Source of the DNA: VRUE01 sp963702175
GTDB lineage: Bacteria; Actinomycetota; Thermoleophilia; Solirubrobacterales; 70-9
Length of the DNA: 64,000 bases
Reading direction: 5' to 3'
Assembly (NCBI GenBank): GCA_963702175.1
Contig: OY969721.1
Span: forward strand, 1,302,001-1,366,000
A program made the position numbers and the translations under genes. Positions 8,621 through 15,079 of the stretch are shown one piece after another. Numbering within the stretch: the first letter of the stretch is position 1; every line of letters starts with the position of its first letter. A model generated the notes under the pieces. The model ran no database searches. It worked only from the letters and a program-made list of their open reading frames with translations, and had not been told where the DNA came from.

Positions 8621-9160
8621 TCACTCGGCCGGGCGCACCCGCGGCGAAAGGGCGAGGCGCAGGGCGCGGGCCGACGAGGGGTCGTAGACCTCTACCTGGA
8701 CGCTGTTGTCGGGGCTGGCGAAGTAGACGCTGGTCGGCCGCTCAGAGTTGGTCACCACGGTGCGGCCGTCATCGGAGGTGCGCACGATCGCACCAGGCTG
8801 CGAGGCGAGCCCGTCGATCGCACCCGCCGGGTCGGGGAGCAGATAGCTCCCCACGGTCAGCGCTTCGGCGCCGGCGGATCCCTCCTCCAGATAACGCACC
8901 TGGACGCCGCCCTGTTCGGCTAGCTCCGTCGCCTCGAGCTCGGCGCCCTCCACCGGTCCGGCCCAGTAGACGGCCTGGCCGGCGTCGGCCGCGATGCCGG
9001 CCAGCTCGCCTTCGTCGACGATTCGCACCACAGCCACTTCCGAGGCGGACGCCCCCGTATCGTCATCGTCTCGCGTCGCCAGCCAAGCGATGACGCCGAC
9101 CACTAGCGCCAGGCCGACGACCGTCCCCCGCAGCAGCCAAGGCCGATCCCCCATCTCCAT
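8621..9160 (-). CDS. Membrane-anchored extracytoplasmic protein of unknown function
   Basis: I use the ATG at 9158-9160, which gives MEMGDRPWLLRGTVVGLALV: a short cytoplasmic start and a single membrane helix (about residues 11-30). The frame extends further upstream but there overlaps the regulator gene and is arginine-rich shadow sequence. The exported part (about 145 residues) is acidic and beta-rich with no recognised motif. Its position suggests co-expression with the large membrane protein downstream. Confidence 0.7.
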   Translation of the reverse strand: MEMGDRPWLLRGTVVGLALVVGVIAWLATRDDDDTGASASEVAVVRIVDEGELAGIAADAGQAVYWAGPVEGAELEATELAEQGGVQVRYLEEGSAGAEALTVGSYLLPDPAGAIDGLASQPGAIVRTSDDGRTVVTNSERPTSVYFASPDNSVQVEVYDPSSARALRLALSPRVRPAE

Positions 9161-9171
9161 GGCCGCAGAGT

Positions 9172-9951
9172 CTATTTCCGCTTCGAGCGGCGCTTCGCCG
9201 GCTTCTTGCGGGCGGCAAACCGCAGGGTGCGCTCGCCGGCCTTCTCGACCGCCTCGCCCATCGCGATCTGGAAGACGGCGAGGAGGGCATCGGAGGCGAG
9301 GGGGCGCATGCGATCGAGTGACTCGCGCACTTTGGACCACTCGCCTTCGGGCCGGCCGGCACGGTCGAACGGCTCCCACACCTCTTTGACGAAGAGCTCG
9401 ACGAAGGCGCGGGCGACGCCGTCGGCATGGCGGCGCAGTCTCTCTGCCGTGGCGAGAGCGCCCTCGGGGCCGACGCCGAGATCGGCTAGCGCCGTGGCGG
9501 CGCGCTGCAGCCGCGGACTGATCACCTCGACCCGCCCGTCCGGGAGCGCGCGCAGGATGCCCAGCTTTTCGGCGCGGCGCATCAGCTCGGGATCGGGTGT
9601 GCCGCCGGCGCCCCAGACGTTGGCCAGCTCGTCGGCCTCGACGATCTCCGGCGCCTCATCCTCGAAGGGAGCTCGCAGGGCGCGGGTGAAGTCGAAGATC
9701 TCGGTCGCCGAGCCGCCGTCGCCGCTTTCCAGCACGCGCCGGATCGCCTCCAGGTTGAGGCCGTCAGCCTGCATTTCCCGGGTCAGCGCGATCCGCGCCG
9801 CGTGCTCCTCGTTGTAGTAGCCGGTGCGCCCGCGGACCACGGGCGGCGGCAGCAGGCCGCGGGTCTGATGGGCGCGGATGTTGCGCACCGTCATCCCGGT
9901 CCGCTCCGCCAGCTCACGGATCGTCATCTCGCCTTTGGCGGCTTTGCTCAC
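9172..9951 (-). CDS. MerR-family transcriptional regulator
   Basis: The N-terminus contains a MerR winged helix: MTIRELAERTGMTVRNIRAH, then RGLLPPPVVRGRTGYYNEEH (about residues 9-55 from the GTG at 9951) and a following helix ending in LEAIRRVLE. The remaining 180 residues are helical with a very basic tail (KKPAKRRSKRK) and no metal-binding cysteines, so this is not a metal sensor. The start is uncertain: GTG 9951, ATG 9927 or an upstream ATG at 10014 that overlaps the SDR gene. I chose 9951 as it avoids that overlap. Target and signal are unknown. Confidence 0.75.
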   Translation of the reverse strand: MSKAAKGEMTIRELAERTGMTVRNIRAHQTRGLLPPPVVRGRTGYYNEEHAARIALTREMQADGLNLEAIRRVLESGDGGSATEIFDFTRALRAPFEDEAPEIVEADELANVWGAGGTPDPELMRRAEKLGILRALPDGRVEVISPRLQRAATALADLGVGPEGALATAERLRRHADGVARAFVELFVKEVWEPFDRAGRPEGEWSKVRESLDRMRPLASDALLAVFQIAMGEAVEKAGERTLRFAARKKPAKRRSKRK

Positions 9952-9979
9952 CCCCGCATCGTAAGCGGGAAATGTCGTC

Positions 9980-10702
9980 TCAGCCGCGCGGCGCGAGGGT
10001 GAGACGCTGGCCATTCATCTTCGCGGCGGCGTCCGAGCAGAGGAAGGCAACCGACTCGGCGATGTGCTCGGCCGGAGTGAACGTGGGGAACTCCTCACCC
10101 GGGTTCTCCTCGCGCATTTGCGGGGTGAGGATCGCGTCGACGACGATGACGTTGGCCGTCGCGGCCGTGCCTTCGAAGCCGTCGGCGAGGGCCAGGGTCC
10201 AGGCCTCTGCGGCGGCCTTGGCGGCGGCGTAAGCGGCATTGGAGTTGGAGGGGTTCTGCGCCTGCTTGGCAGAGACGATGACGAAGCGACCGCGCTCGCC
10301 GGCGAGCAGCGCGTCGTGGAAGGCGCGCGTGGTGTGCTGCACGGTGCGGATCAGGAGGTCGTGCAGAAGATCCCAGTCCGAGAGCGGCTCCTCGTGCAGC
10401 GGCTGCCCGCCGCGCCAACCGCCGACCAGGTGCAGCAGCGCGTCGACCCGGCCGAAGCGATCGAGCAGCGACGCGCACCAGCCCCGCGTCGCCTCCTCGT
10501 CGAGCAGGTCGACGGCGCGCCCGTCCCAACGCTCCGCCGACAGGTCCAGCACAGCGCCGACCTCGTCGATCCGCCCCTGAGACACGTCGGTGCCGGCCAC
10601 CGTGGCGCCAGCCTCCGCCAGGCGCTCAGCGACGAGCGGGCCGAGCCCGCCGGCGACCCCAGCGATAGCGATCACGCGGCCGTTGAGGTTGCTGGAGCTC
10701 AC
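9980..10702 (-). CDS. Short-chain dehydrogenase/reductase (SDR)
   Basis: This 240-residue protein is a classical SDR: NAD(P)-binding GVAGGLG at residues 15-21, VDALLHLVGG in place of the usual NNAG, and the catalytic set Ser144 (VSAKQAQ), Tyr158 and Lys162 (AAYAAAK). The segment after beta-6 (VVDAILTPQMR) is also typical. Asp39 at the end of beta-2 favours NAD over NADP, by family rule. The substrate cannot be inferred. It starts a minus-strand run followed by the MerR gene, and is divergent from the nuclease-like gene at 10789. Confidence 0.85.
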   Translation of the reverse strand: MSSSNLNGRVIAIAGVAGGLGPLVAERLAEAGATVAGTDVSQGRIDEVGAVLDLSAERWDGRAVDLLDEEATRGWCASLLDRFGRVDALLHLVGGWRGGQPLHEEPLSDWDLLHDLLIRTVQHTTRAFHDALLAGERGRFVIVSAKQAQNPSNSNAAYAAAKAAAEAWTLALADGFEGTAATANVIVVDAILTPQMREENPGEEFPTFTPAEHIAESVAFLCSDAAAKMNGQRLTLAPRG

Positions 10703-10788
10703 CGGTGCATCATCCCGTATGCGCTTGACCTTTGGCCATCATCAATCTATGAAGTTTTCTGTCTGAGGTCGATGGGAACATAGGTTCG

Positions 10789-11415
10789 ATGACTACAGCG
10801 GCCAGGCCTCAAATCCATCGCCGAGCGCGACTGATCAACAGGAGAGCTCAAGGCGATCTCGGTGAGTTCTCAGCAATGGAGTGGCTGGCAAGCAAGGGCG
10901 CGCTCATTTGGATACCCCTCGGCCATAGTCCTGACGTCGACCTGATGGCAGAGTTCGCTGGACAGCTGATTCGGGTGCAGGTCAAGACCTGCACCTACCG
11001 CGTAGCAACGCCGGGAGGCCAGAAGCGGTGGGCGGTGAGCATTCAGACAAACGGGGGAAACCAGAGCTGGAATGGGATCAGCAAGGCGTTCGATCCATCC
11101 AATGTCGACTATCTCTTCGTCCTCGTCGGGGACGGACGGCGTTGGTTCATCCCGGCGGAGATCATCGAGGGTTCGCGACGACTGAACCTCGGTGGAACAA
11201 AGTATTCTGAGTTCGAGGTCGAGCGAGGCCAGCCGATAGAGCACCTCGTCTACGTCGGTGAAAAACCAGATGACGTTGACCGAATGCAGGGGGAGTGCCT
11301 GAGCGGTCAAAAGGACCAGACTGTAAATCTGGCGGCTATAGCCTTCGCAGGTTCGAATCCTGCCTCCCCCATCAAGCTCTCTCAAGCCCGCTCCACACCT
11401 CGTCTGGCGAGGTGA
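10789..11415 (+). CDS. PD-(D/E)XK nuclease-like protein whose frame runs through tRNA-Tyr
   Basis: Residues 19-150 match the group I intron-associated PD-(D/E)XK endonuclease family: QGDLGEFSAMEWLASKG (Glu26), IPLGHSPDVDLMAEF (Asp49/Asp51), then LIRVQVKT (Gln64, Lys66), the E-D-QxK active-site layout, and a C-terminal FVLVGDGRRWFIPAEII strand pair. The family domain ends at about residue 150. No in-frame stop occurs before the tRNA-Tyr gene, so the last 40 or so residues translate the tRNA (11289-11371) plus 44 further bases. The stop overlaps the ATG of the AbrB-like gene. No intron is present in the tRNA here. DNA cleavage is inferred from the motif only. Confidence 0.75.
   Translation: MTTAARPQIHRRARLINRRAQGDLGEFSAMEWLASKGALIWIPLGHSPDVDLMAEFAGQLIRVQVKTCTYRVATPGGQKRWAVSIQTNGGNQSWNGISKAFDPSNVDYLFVLVGDGRRWFIPAEIIEGSRRLNLGGTKYSEFEVERGQPIEHLVYVGEKPDDVDRMQGECLSGQKDQTVNLAAIAFAGSNPASPIKLSQARSTPRLAR
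11289..11371 (+). tRNA. tRNA-Tyr (GTA)
   Basis: An 83-nt class II tRNA: acceptor arms GGGGGAG (11289-11295) and CTCCCCC (11364-11370), D-arm TGCCTGAGCGGTC, anticodon loop CTGTAAA with GTA, an extended variable arm, and T-arm GCAGGTTCGAATCCTGC. The discriminator is A at 11371. The long variable arm and GTA anticodon fit bacterial tRNA-Tyr. It lies fully inside the 3' part of the nuclease-like reading frame. Confidence 0.96.
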
Positions 11416-11621
11416 TGGGCGACACAACGAGATCCGAGAGAAAGCTGGCGCGCAGCGGCCATTCCCTTCTGCGCCGGAAGCGTCAAATGACGGCCCCGAA
11501 GCGGCCCTGTGCTGAGGCCGGTCTCAGAGTTGGCGATCGCATGCGAGTCCGCGCCGACGGGCCCGGCCGCATTGTCTTCGAGCGAGTTGAGGCGCCCGGG
11601 CCACTTGACCAGGCCGACTGA
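11415..11621 (+). CDS. Small AbrB/SpoVT-like DNA-binding protein
   Basis: A 68-residue frame from ATG 11415 (GTG 11412 is also possible) overlaps the preceding stop as TGATG. Residues about 22-58 (KRQMTAPKRPCAEAGLRVGD, then RMRVRADGPGRIVFERVE) match the swapped-hairpin AbrB pattern of prokaryotic antitoxins and regulators, usually K-G-Q-(I/V)-T-(I/L)-P-K then L-GL--GD-(V/L). No toxin gene follows; the next gene is a deazaflavin oxidoreductase 12 bases away. The call rests on this short motif, so confidence is moderate. Confidence 0.55.
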   Translation: MGDTTRSERKLARSGHSLLRRKRQMTAPKRPCAEAGLRVGDRMRVRADGPGRIVFERVEAPGPLDQAD

Positions 11622-11633
11622 GATACTCGCGCC

Positions 11634-12092
11634 GTGCCAAGCGATCGCACAGTGGCGCGAATCTCGAACTCGTTGGGAGCGACCGGCCTGCGCTGGACGG
11701 GGAAGCTGAATGTGCCGCTCTATCGCGCAAGCGGAGGGCGCATCGGCGGGAGGGTGAACCGCGCTCCCGTCCTGCTCCTCACCACGACGGGCCGCAAGTC
11801 CGGCCAGAAGCGCACGGCGCCGATCGTCTACCTGCGAGACGGCGAGAACGTCGTCGTTATCAACACCAACGCCGGCAACGCTCGCGTCCCCGCCTGGTCT
11901 CTCAACCTTGAATCGAACCCCGAGGCCGAAGTCGAGGTCGGGCGCCGGCGCTACCCGGTGCGGGCCCGGATCGCCGAGGGCGAGGAGCGCACAGACCTCT
12001 GGCACAAGCACAACGAGCAGTACGCCGGCTTCGACGACTACCAGACGAAGCTCGACCGAGAGGCCTCGGTCATCGTCCTCGAACCGCGCTAG
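11634..12092 (+). CDS. Deazaflavin (F420)-dependent nitroreductase family protein
   Basis: This 152-residue protein has the hallmark core of the Ddn/FDR family: PVLLLTTTGRKSGQKRTAPI, then VYLRDGENVVVINTNAGN, AWSLNLESNPEAEVEVG and YPVRARIAEGEER. These are small split-barrel proteins that bind F420 in mycobacteria and relatives. A second, more distant member lies at 33285-33809. GTG 11634 is used as the start. The stop overlaps the convergent sigma factor gene by 4 bases. The physiological substrate is unknown. Confidence 0.85.
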   Translation: MPSDRTVARISNSLGATGLRWTGKLNVPLYRASGGRIGGRVNRAPVLLLTTTGRKSGQKRTAPIVYLRDGENVVVINTNAGNARVPAWSLNLESNPEAEVEVGRRRYPVRARIAEGEERTDLWHKHNEQYAGFDDYQTKLDREASVIVLEPR

Positions 12093-13216
12093 CTCGCCTC
12101 GCGGAGCATCTGGGCCTCTGGCATGCACTGCAGCTTCTTCAGCGTGCTGCTCTCGATCTGGCGGATCCGCTCGCGGGTGACGCCGAAGGTATTGCCGACC
12201 TCCTCCAGCGTCAGCGGCTCGAAACCGGAGAGGCCGTAGCGCAGCTCGATTACCTGGCGCTCACGTTCGGGTAGCGAGTCGAGCGCGCGGCGGACGCCCT
12301 CGCGCTGCAGGTGCTCGCTTGCTTCCTCGAAGGGCTCGGTGCTGGCGTCGTCGGCGACGAAGTCACCGAGCTCGGAGTCGTCCTCGTCGCCGACCGGCTT
12401 CTCCAATGAGACCGGCGTCTGGGCGAAGCGCAGCATCTCCCGCACATCCTCCAGCGGCCACTGCAGCTCGGCGGCGATCTCGTGCGGCTCGGGCTCGCGA
12501 CCGAGCCGCTGCACGAGCTGGCGTTCGACGTGGGCGACACGGTTCAGCTTCTCGACCATGTGAACCGGGATCCGGATCGTCCGTGCCTTGTCAGCGATCG
12601 CCCGCGTCACCGCCTGGCGGATCCACCAGGTGGCGTAGGTGGAGAACTTGTAGCCGCGCCGGTAGTCGAACTTCTCGACCGCCCGGATCAGGCCCAGCGA
12701 TCCCTCCTGGATCAGGTCGAGGAAGCCGAGGCCGCGGCCGAGGTAGCCCTTGGCGATTGAGACGACCAGCCGCAGGTTGGCTTCGACCATCTGCCGCTTG
12801 GCCAGCATGTCGCCGCGCTCGATCCGTTTCGCCAGCTCGACCTCCTGCGCCGCTGTCAGCAGCTCGACCTGGCCGATCGAGCGCAGGTAGAGGCGCAGCG
12901 AGTCGAGGCTCGGTTCGACCGTGAGGTCGAGCTCCTCTTTCTTGACCCGGCCGTTGGCCGCCGGGACGCGCTGACCCTTCTCGGCGCCGGCGCCGTTCTC
13001 GGCGACCACTTCGACGCCGCTCTCGACCAGGCGGGCGTGGAGGCCGGCGACCTGCTCCTTGGTCACATCGACCTCCTCCAGCGTGCTGGAGATCTGCTCG
13101 AAGGTGAGGTAACCCCGTTCGCGGCCCAGCGCGACCAGGCTGCGGAGCTCATCCGACTCCAAGAGGAGTGGCGGCTCTCCCGAATCCTGATCCAGTCCTT
13201 GCGGGACCGTCCCCAA
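12089..13216 (-). CDS. rpoD: Primary-type sigma-70 factor (RpoD/SigA-like)
   Basis: All core regions are present: a region 1.1-like N-terminus (DELRSLVALGRERGYLTFEQ), region 1.2 (DSLRLYLRSIGQVELLTAAQ), region 2 (NLRLVVSIAKGYLGRGLGFL, then FSTYATWWIRQAVTRAI), region 3 and region 4 (LPERERQVIELRYGL, EEVGNTFGVTRERIRQIE). The regions are nearly canonical, as in a housekeeping factor, but the N-terminal extension is short. The frame is open to an ATG at 13303, but a TATACT -10-like sequence lies just inside that stretch, so I prefer TTG 13216, unproven. It is divergent from folE2. Confidence 0.85.
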   Translation of the reverse strand: MGTVPQGLDQDSGEPPLLLESDELRSLVALGRERGYLTFEQISSTLEEVDVTKEQVAGLHARLVESGVEVVAENGAGAEKGQRVPAANGRVKKEELDLTVEPSLDSLRLYLRSIGQVELLTAAQEVELAKRIERGDMLAKRQMVEANLRLVVSIAKGYLGRGLGFLDLIQEGSLGLIRAVEKFDYRRGYKFSTYATWWIRQAVTRAIADKARTIRIPVHMVEKLNRVAHVERQLVQRLGREPEPHEIAAELQWPLEDVREMLRFAQTPVSLEKPVGDEDDSELGDFVADDASTEPFEEASEHLQREGVRRALDSLPERERQVIELRYGLSGFEPLTLEEVGNTFGVTRERIRQIESSTLKKLQCMPEAQMLREAS

Positions 13217-13292
13217 AGGTTCGATCTGACTGCCTCCGGTGCAACCTCTCCCCTGGCCGGGGGGTCGGGCCCCAATGCTCCGACCGCGACAA

Positions 13293-13298
13293 AGTATA
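13293..13298 (-). promoter_or_regulatory. Candidate -10 box for the sigma factor gene
   Basis: TATACT on the minus strand, a near-consensus -10 hexamer in a GC-rich setting. No good -35 is seen 16-18 bases upstream (TGCTGC at best). If real, transcription starts at about 13285, after the upstream-most ATG of the sigma gene. Confidence 0.35.
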
Positions 13299-13358
13299 GG
13301 CATGCTGAGAGCTGAGCAGCACCCGGTCGGCGGCGGCGCTCGCCTACCCTTCTAGGCC

Positions 13359-14363
13359 ATGGCTACCAACGCGACAACTCCCCCGCTGAGCGCCCCCGAC
13401 GTGCAGGCGCGGGTCCCCGCCACCCAGGTCAGCCTCTCGCGAGTCGGCGTCACCGGGGTCGAGAAGGTGATCCGGGTCAAGGCCGACGGCGCCGAGAACC
13501 TCTACCACGCCGACTTCGAGTGTTTCGTCGACCTCGAGCCGCGCCAGGCCGGCGTCCATATGTCCCGTTTCGAGGAGATCGTCGGCGAGGCGATCGACGA
13601 GGTCGTGCTCGGCGAGGCCTTCCGCGCCGAGATCCTCGCCGCCCACATCGCCCAGCGGGTTCGCGAGCGCCAGGAGGGGCGGCGGGCCAAGGTCTCGGTC
13701 ACCGCCCGCTATCCCGAGACCGCGACCACCCCGGTGAGCGGCCAGGCGACGCAGGAGATCTACGTCCTACTCGGCACCGCGGTCGCCTCGGAGCGAGGCA
13801 CACGAACCCTGACTGGGGTCCAGGCGCAGGGCATGACCGCCTGTCCCTGCGCCCAGGAGATGGTCGCCGAGCTGGGCCGCGAGCGGCTCGCCGAGGCCGG
13901 CTTCAACCCCGATCAGATCGAGCGCGCGCTGGAGGCCGTCCCCGTCGCCACCCACAACCAGCGCGGCATCGGCACTCTCTATGTCGGCTGCCCCGAGGGG
14001 GGCGAGGCGTGGATCGACGCCCCCGAGCTGCTGCGGATCGTCGAGGGCTCGATGAGCTCGGAGATCTATGAGCTGATGAAGCGCCCCGACGAGCTCGCCG
14101 TGGTCGCCAAGGCGCACGCCCAGCCCCGCTTTGTCGAGGACTGCGTGCGGGAGATGGTGCGGCGCGTTGTCGAGGGCTACTCGGAGCTGCCGGGCGAGGC
14201 CTTCGTCATGGCCCGCCAGGAGAACCTGGAGACGATCCACCGCCACAACGTGGTGGCGGAGCGCTACGGCATGCTCGAGGACCTGCGCCGCGAGCTCGAC
14301 AGCGGCGAGCACCAACTGCACCACACGACGGTTAGGGAGTGGCTCGAGGCGCCGGTCTCCTGA
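13359..14363 (+). CDS. folE2: GTP cyclohydrolase IB (FolE2/MptA-like)
   Basis: This 334-residue protein is a member of the FolE2/MptA family (COG1469): DVQARVPATQVSLSRVGVTG, LYHADFECFVDLEPRQAGVH-MSRF, and the catalytic-cysteine segment GMTACPCAQEMV, with ATHNQRGIG and ENLETIHRHNVVAERYG at the C-terminus. These enzymes convert GTP to dihydroneopterin triphosphate, or to a cyclic phosphate in archaeal MptA, as the first step of folate or pterin synthesis, and use a metal other than zinc under limitation. No folate neighbours are nearby. A canonical FolE elsewhere cannot be excluded. Confidence 0.9.
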   Translation: MATNATTPPLSAPDVQARVPATQVSLSRVGVTGVEKVIRVKADGAENLYHADFECFVDLEPRQAGVHMSRFEEIVGEAIDEVVLGEAFRAEILAAHIAQRVRERQEGRRAKVSVTARYPETATTPVSGQATQEIYVLLGTAVASERGTRTLTGVQAQGMTACPCAQEMVAELGRERLAEAGFNPDQIERALEAVPVATHNQRGIGTLYVGCPEGGEAWIDAPELLRIVEGSMSSEIYELMKRPDELAVVAKAHAQPRFVEDCVREMVRRVVEGYSELPGEAFVMARQENLETIHRHNVVAERYGMLEDLRRELDSGEHQLHHTTVREWLEAPVS

Positions 14364-14403
14364 GAGACAGACCGGCACAAGCCGATGAAGCTGTAGACGC
14401 GTA

Positions 14404-14451
14404 GCGCATCCGACTTTGACCCCACTCCAGTGTGGTGAATGTCGGATGCGC
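14404..14451. repeat. 48 bp palindromic element, intergenic copy
   Basis: Same arms as the 7788-7835 copy (GCGCATCCGAC / GTCGGATGCGC) and 47 of 48 bases identical. It lies in the 139-base gap between the convergent folE2 and pgsA genes, where it could also act as a terminator hairpin, although no T-run follows. Confidence 0.85.
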
Positions 14452-14502
14452 GGGCTCGCCGTCCTCGATCGTTTCCTTCGACGGGATCGACGGCTCAGGA
14501 AC

Positions 14503-15072
14503 CTAGCTGGGCTCGGCTTTCGCGGCGGCTCGCGTCTGCCGCTCTGCCTCGATCCGCTTGCGCAGGCCGAAGAAGTAGTCGGCGCCGCTGATCACGGTGG
14601 CGGCAACCGCTAGGTAGACGAGGGCGTCGACCCAGGCGGGCGAGGGATTGGCGGCGATCAGGGCGAAGACGGCGGCGATCTGCAGAACCGTCTTCACCTT
14701 GCCCAGCCAGCTGGCGGCGATCACGATGCCGCGCTCTACCGCCACCACGCGCATCAGCGTGACCGCGAACTCGCGGGCGATGATCACCATCGCCACCCAG
14801 GCGGCGAGTCGGTCGAGCGAGACCAGCGAGACCAGCGCCGCGGCGACCAGCAGCTTGTCGGCGATGGGGTCCATCAGCTTGCCGAAGGTGGTGACGGCGT
14901 CACGCGAGCGGGCGAAGTAGCCGTCGAGGCCGTCGGTCAGCGCCGCCAAGGCGAAGACGGCGGCGGCGAGGGTGTCGCCGTTCGGCGTCTCTCCCAGCAG
15001 TGCGACGACGACGACAGGCACCGCGAGGATCCGCAGCATCGTCAGGACGTTGGGCAGGTTGAGCGGGAACAC
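14503..15072 (-). CDS. pgsA: CDP-diacylglycerol-glycerol-3-phosphate 3-phosphatidyltransferase
   Basis: This 189-residue membrane protein starts at GTG 15072 (VFPLNLPNVLTMLRI). The CDP-alcohol phosphotransferase signature D-x2-DG-x2-AR-x8-G-x3-D-x3-D is complete at Asp47, Asp50, Gly51, Ala54-Arg55, Gly64, Asp68 and Asp72. Several hydrophobic helices follow. It makes phosphatidylglycerophosphate at the inner membrane, the committed step to phosphatidylglycerol and cardiolipin. PgsA proper is favoured by length and the NLPNVLTMLRI start. The start lies 7 bases after the MMPL gene stop, so the two are probably co-transcribed. Confidence 0.88.
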   Translation of the reverse strand: MFPLNLPNVLTMLRILAVPVVVVALLGETPNGDTLAAAVFALAALTDGLDGYFARSRDAVTTFGKLMDPIADKLLVAAALVSLVSLDRLAAWVAMVIIAREFAVTLMRVVAVERGIVIAASWLGKVKTVLQIAAVFALIAANPSPAWVDALVYLAVAATVISGADYFFGLRKRIEAERQTRAAAKAEPS

Positions 15073-15079
15073 CGGTCCC

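Noticed and set aside
11295..11414. Frame starting inside tRNA-Tyr and continuing into the AbrB-like gene
   Set aside because: The first 40 residues translate the tRNA; the AbrB-like part has its own ATG at 11415.
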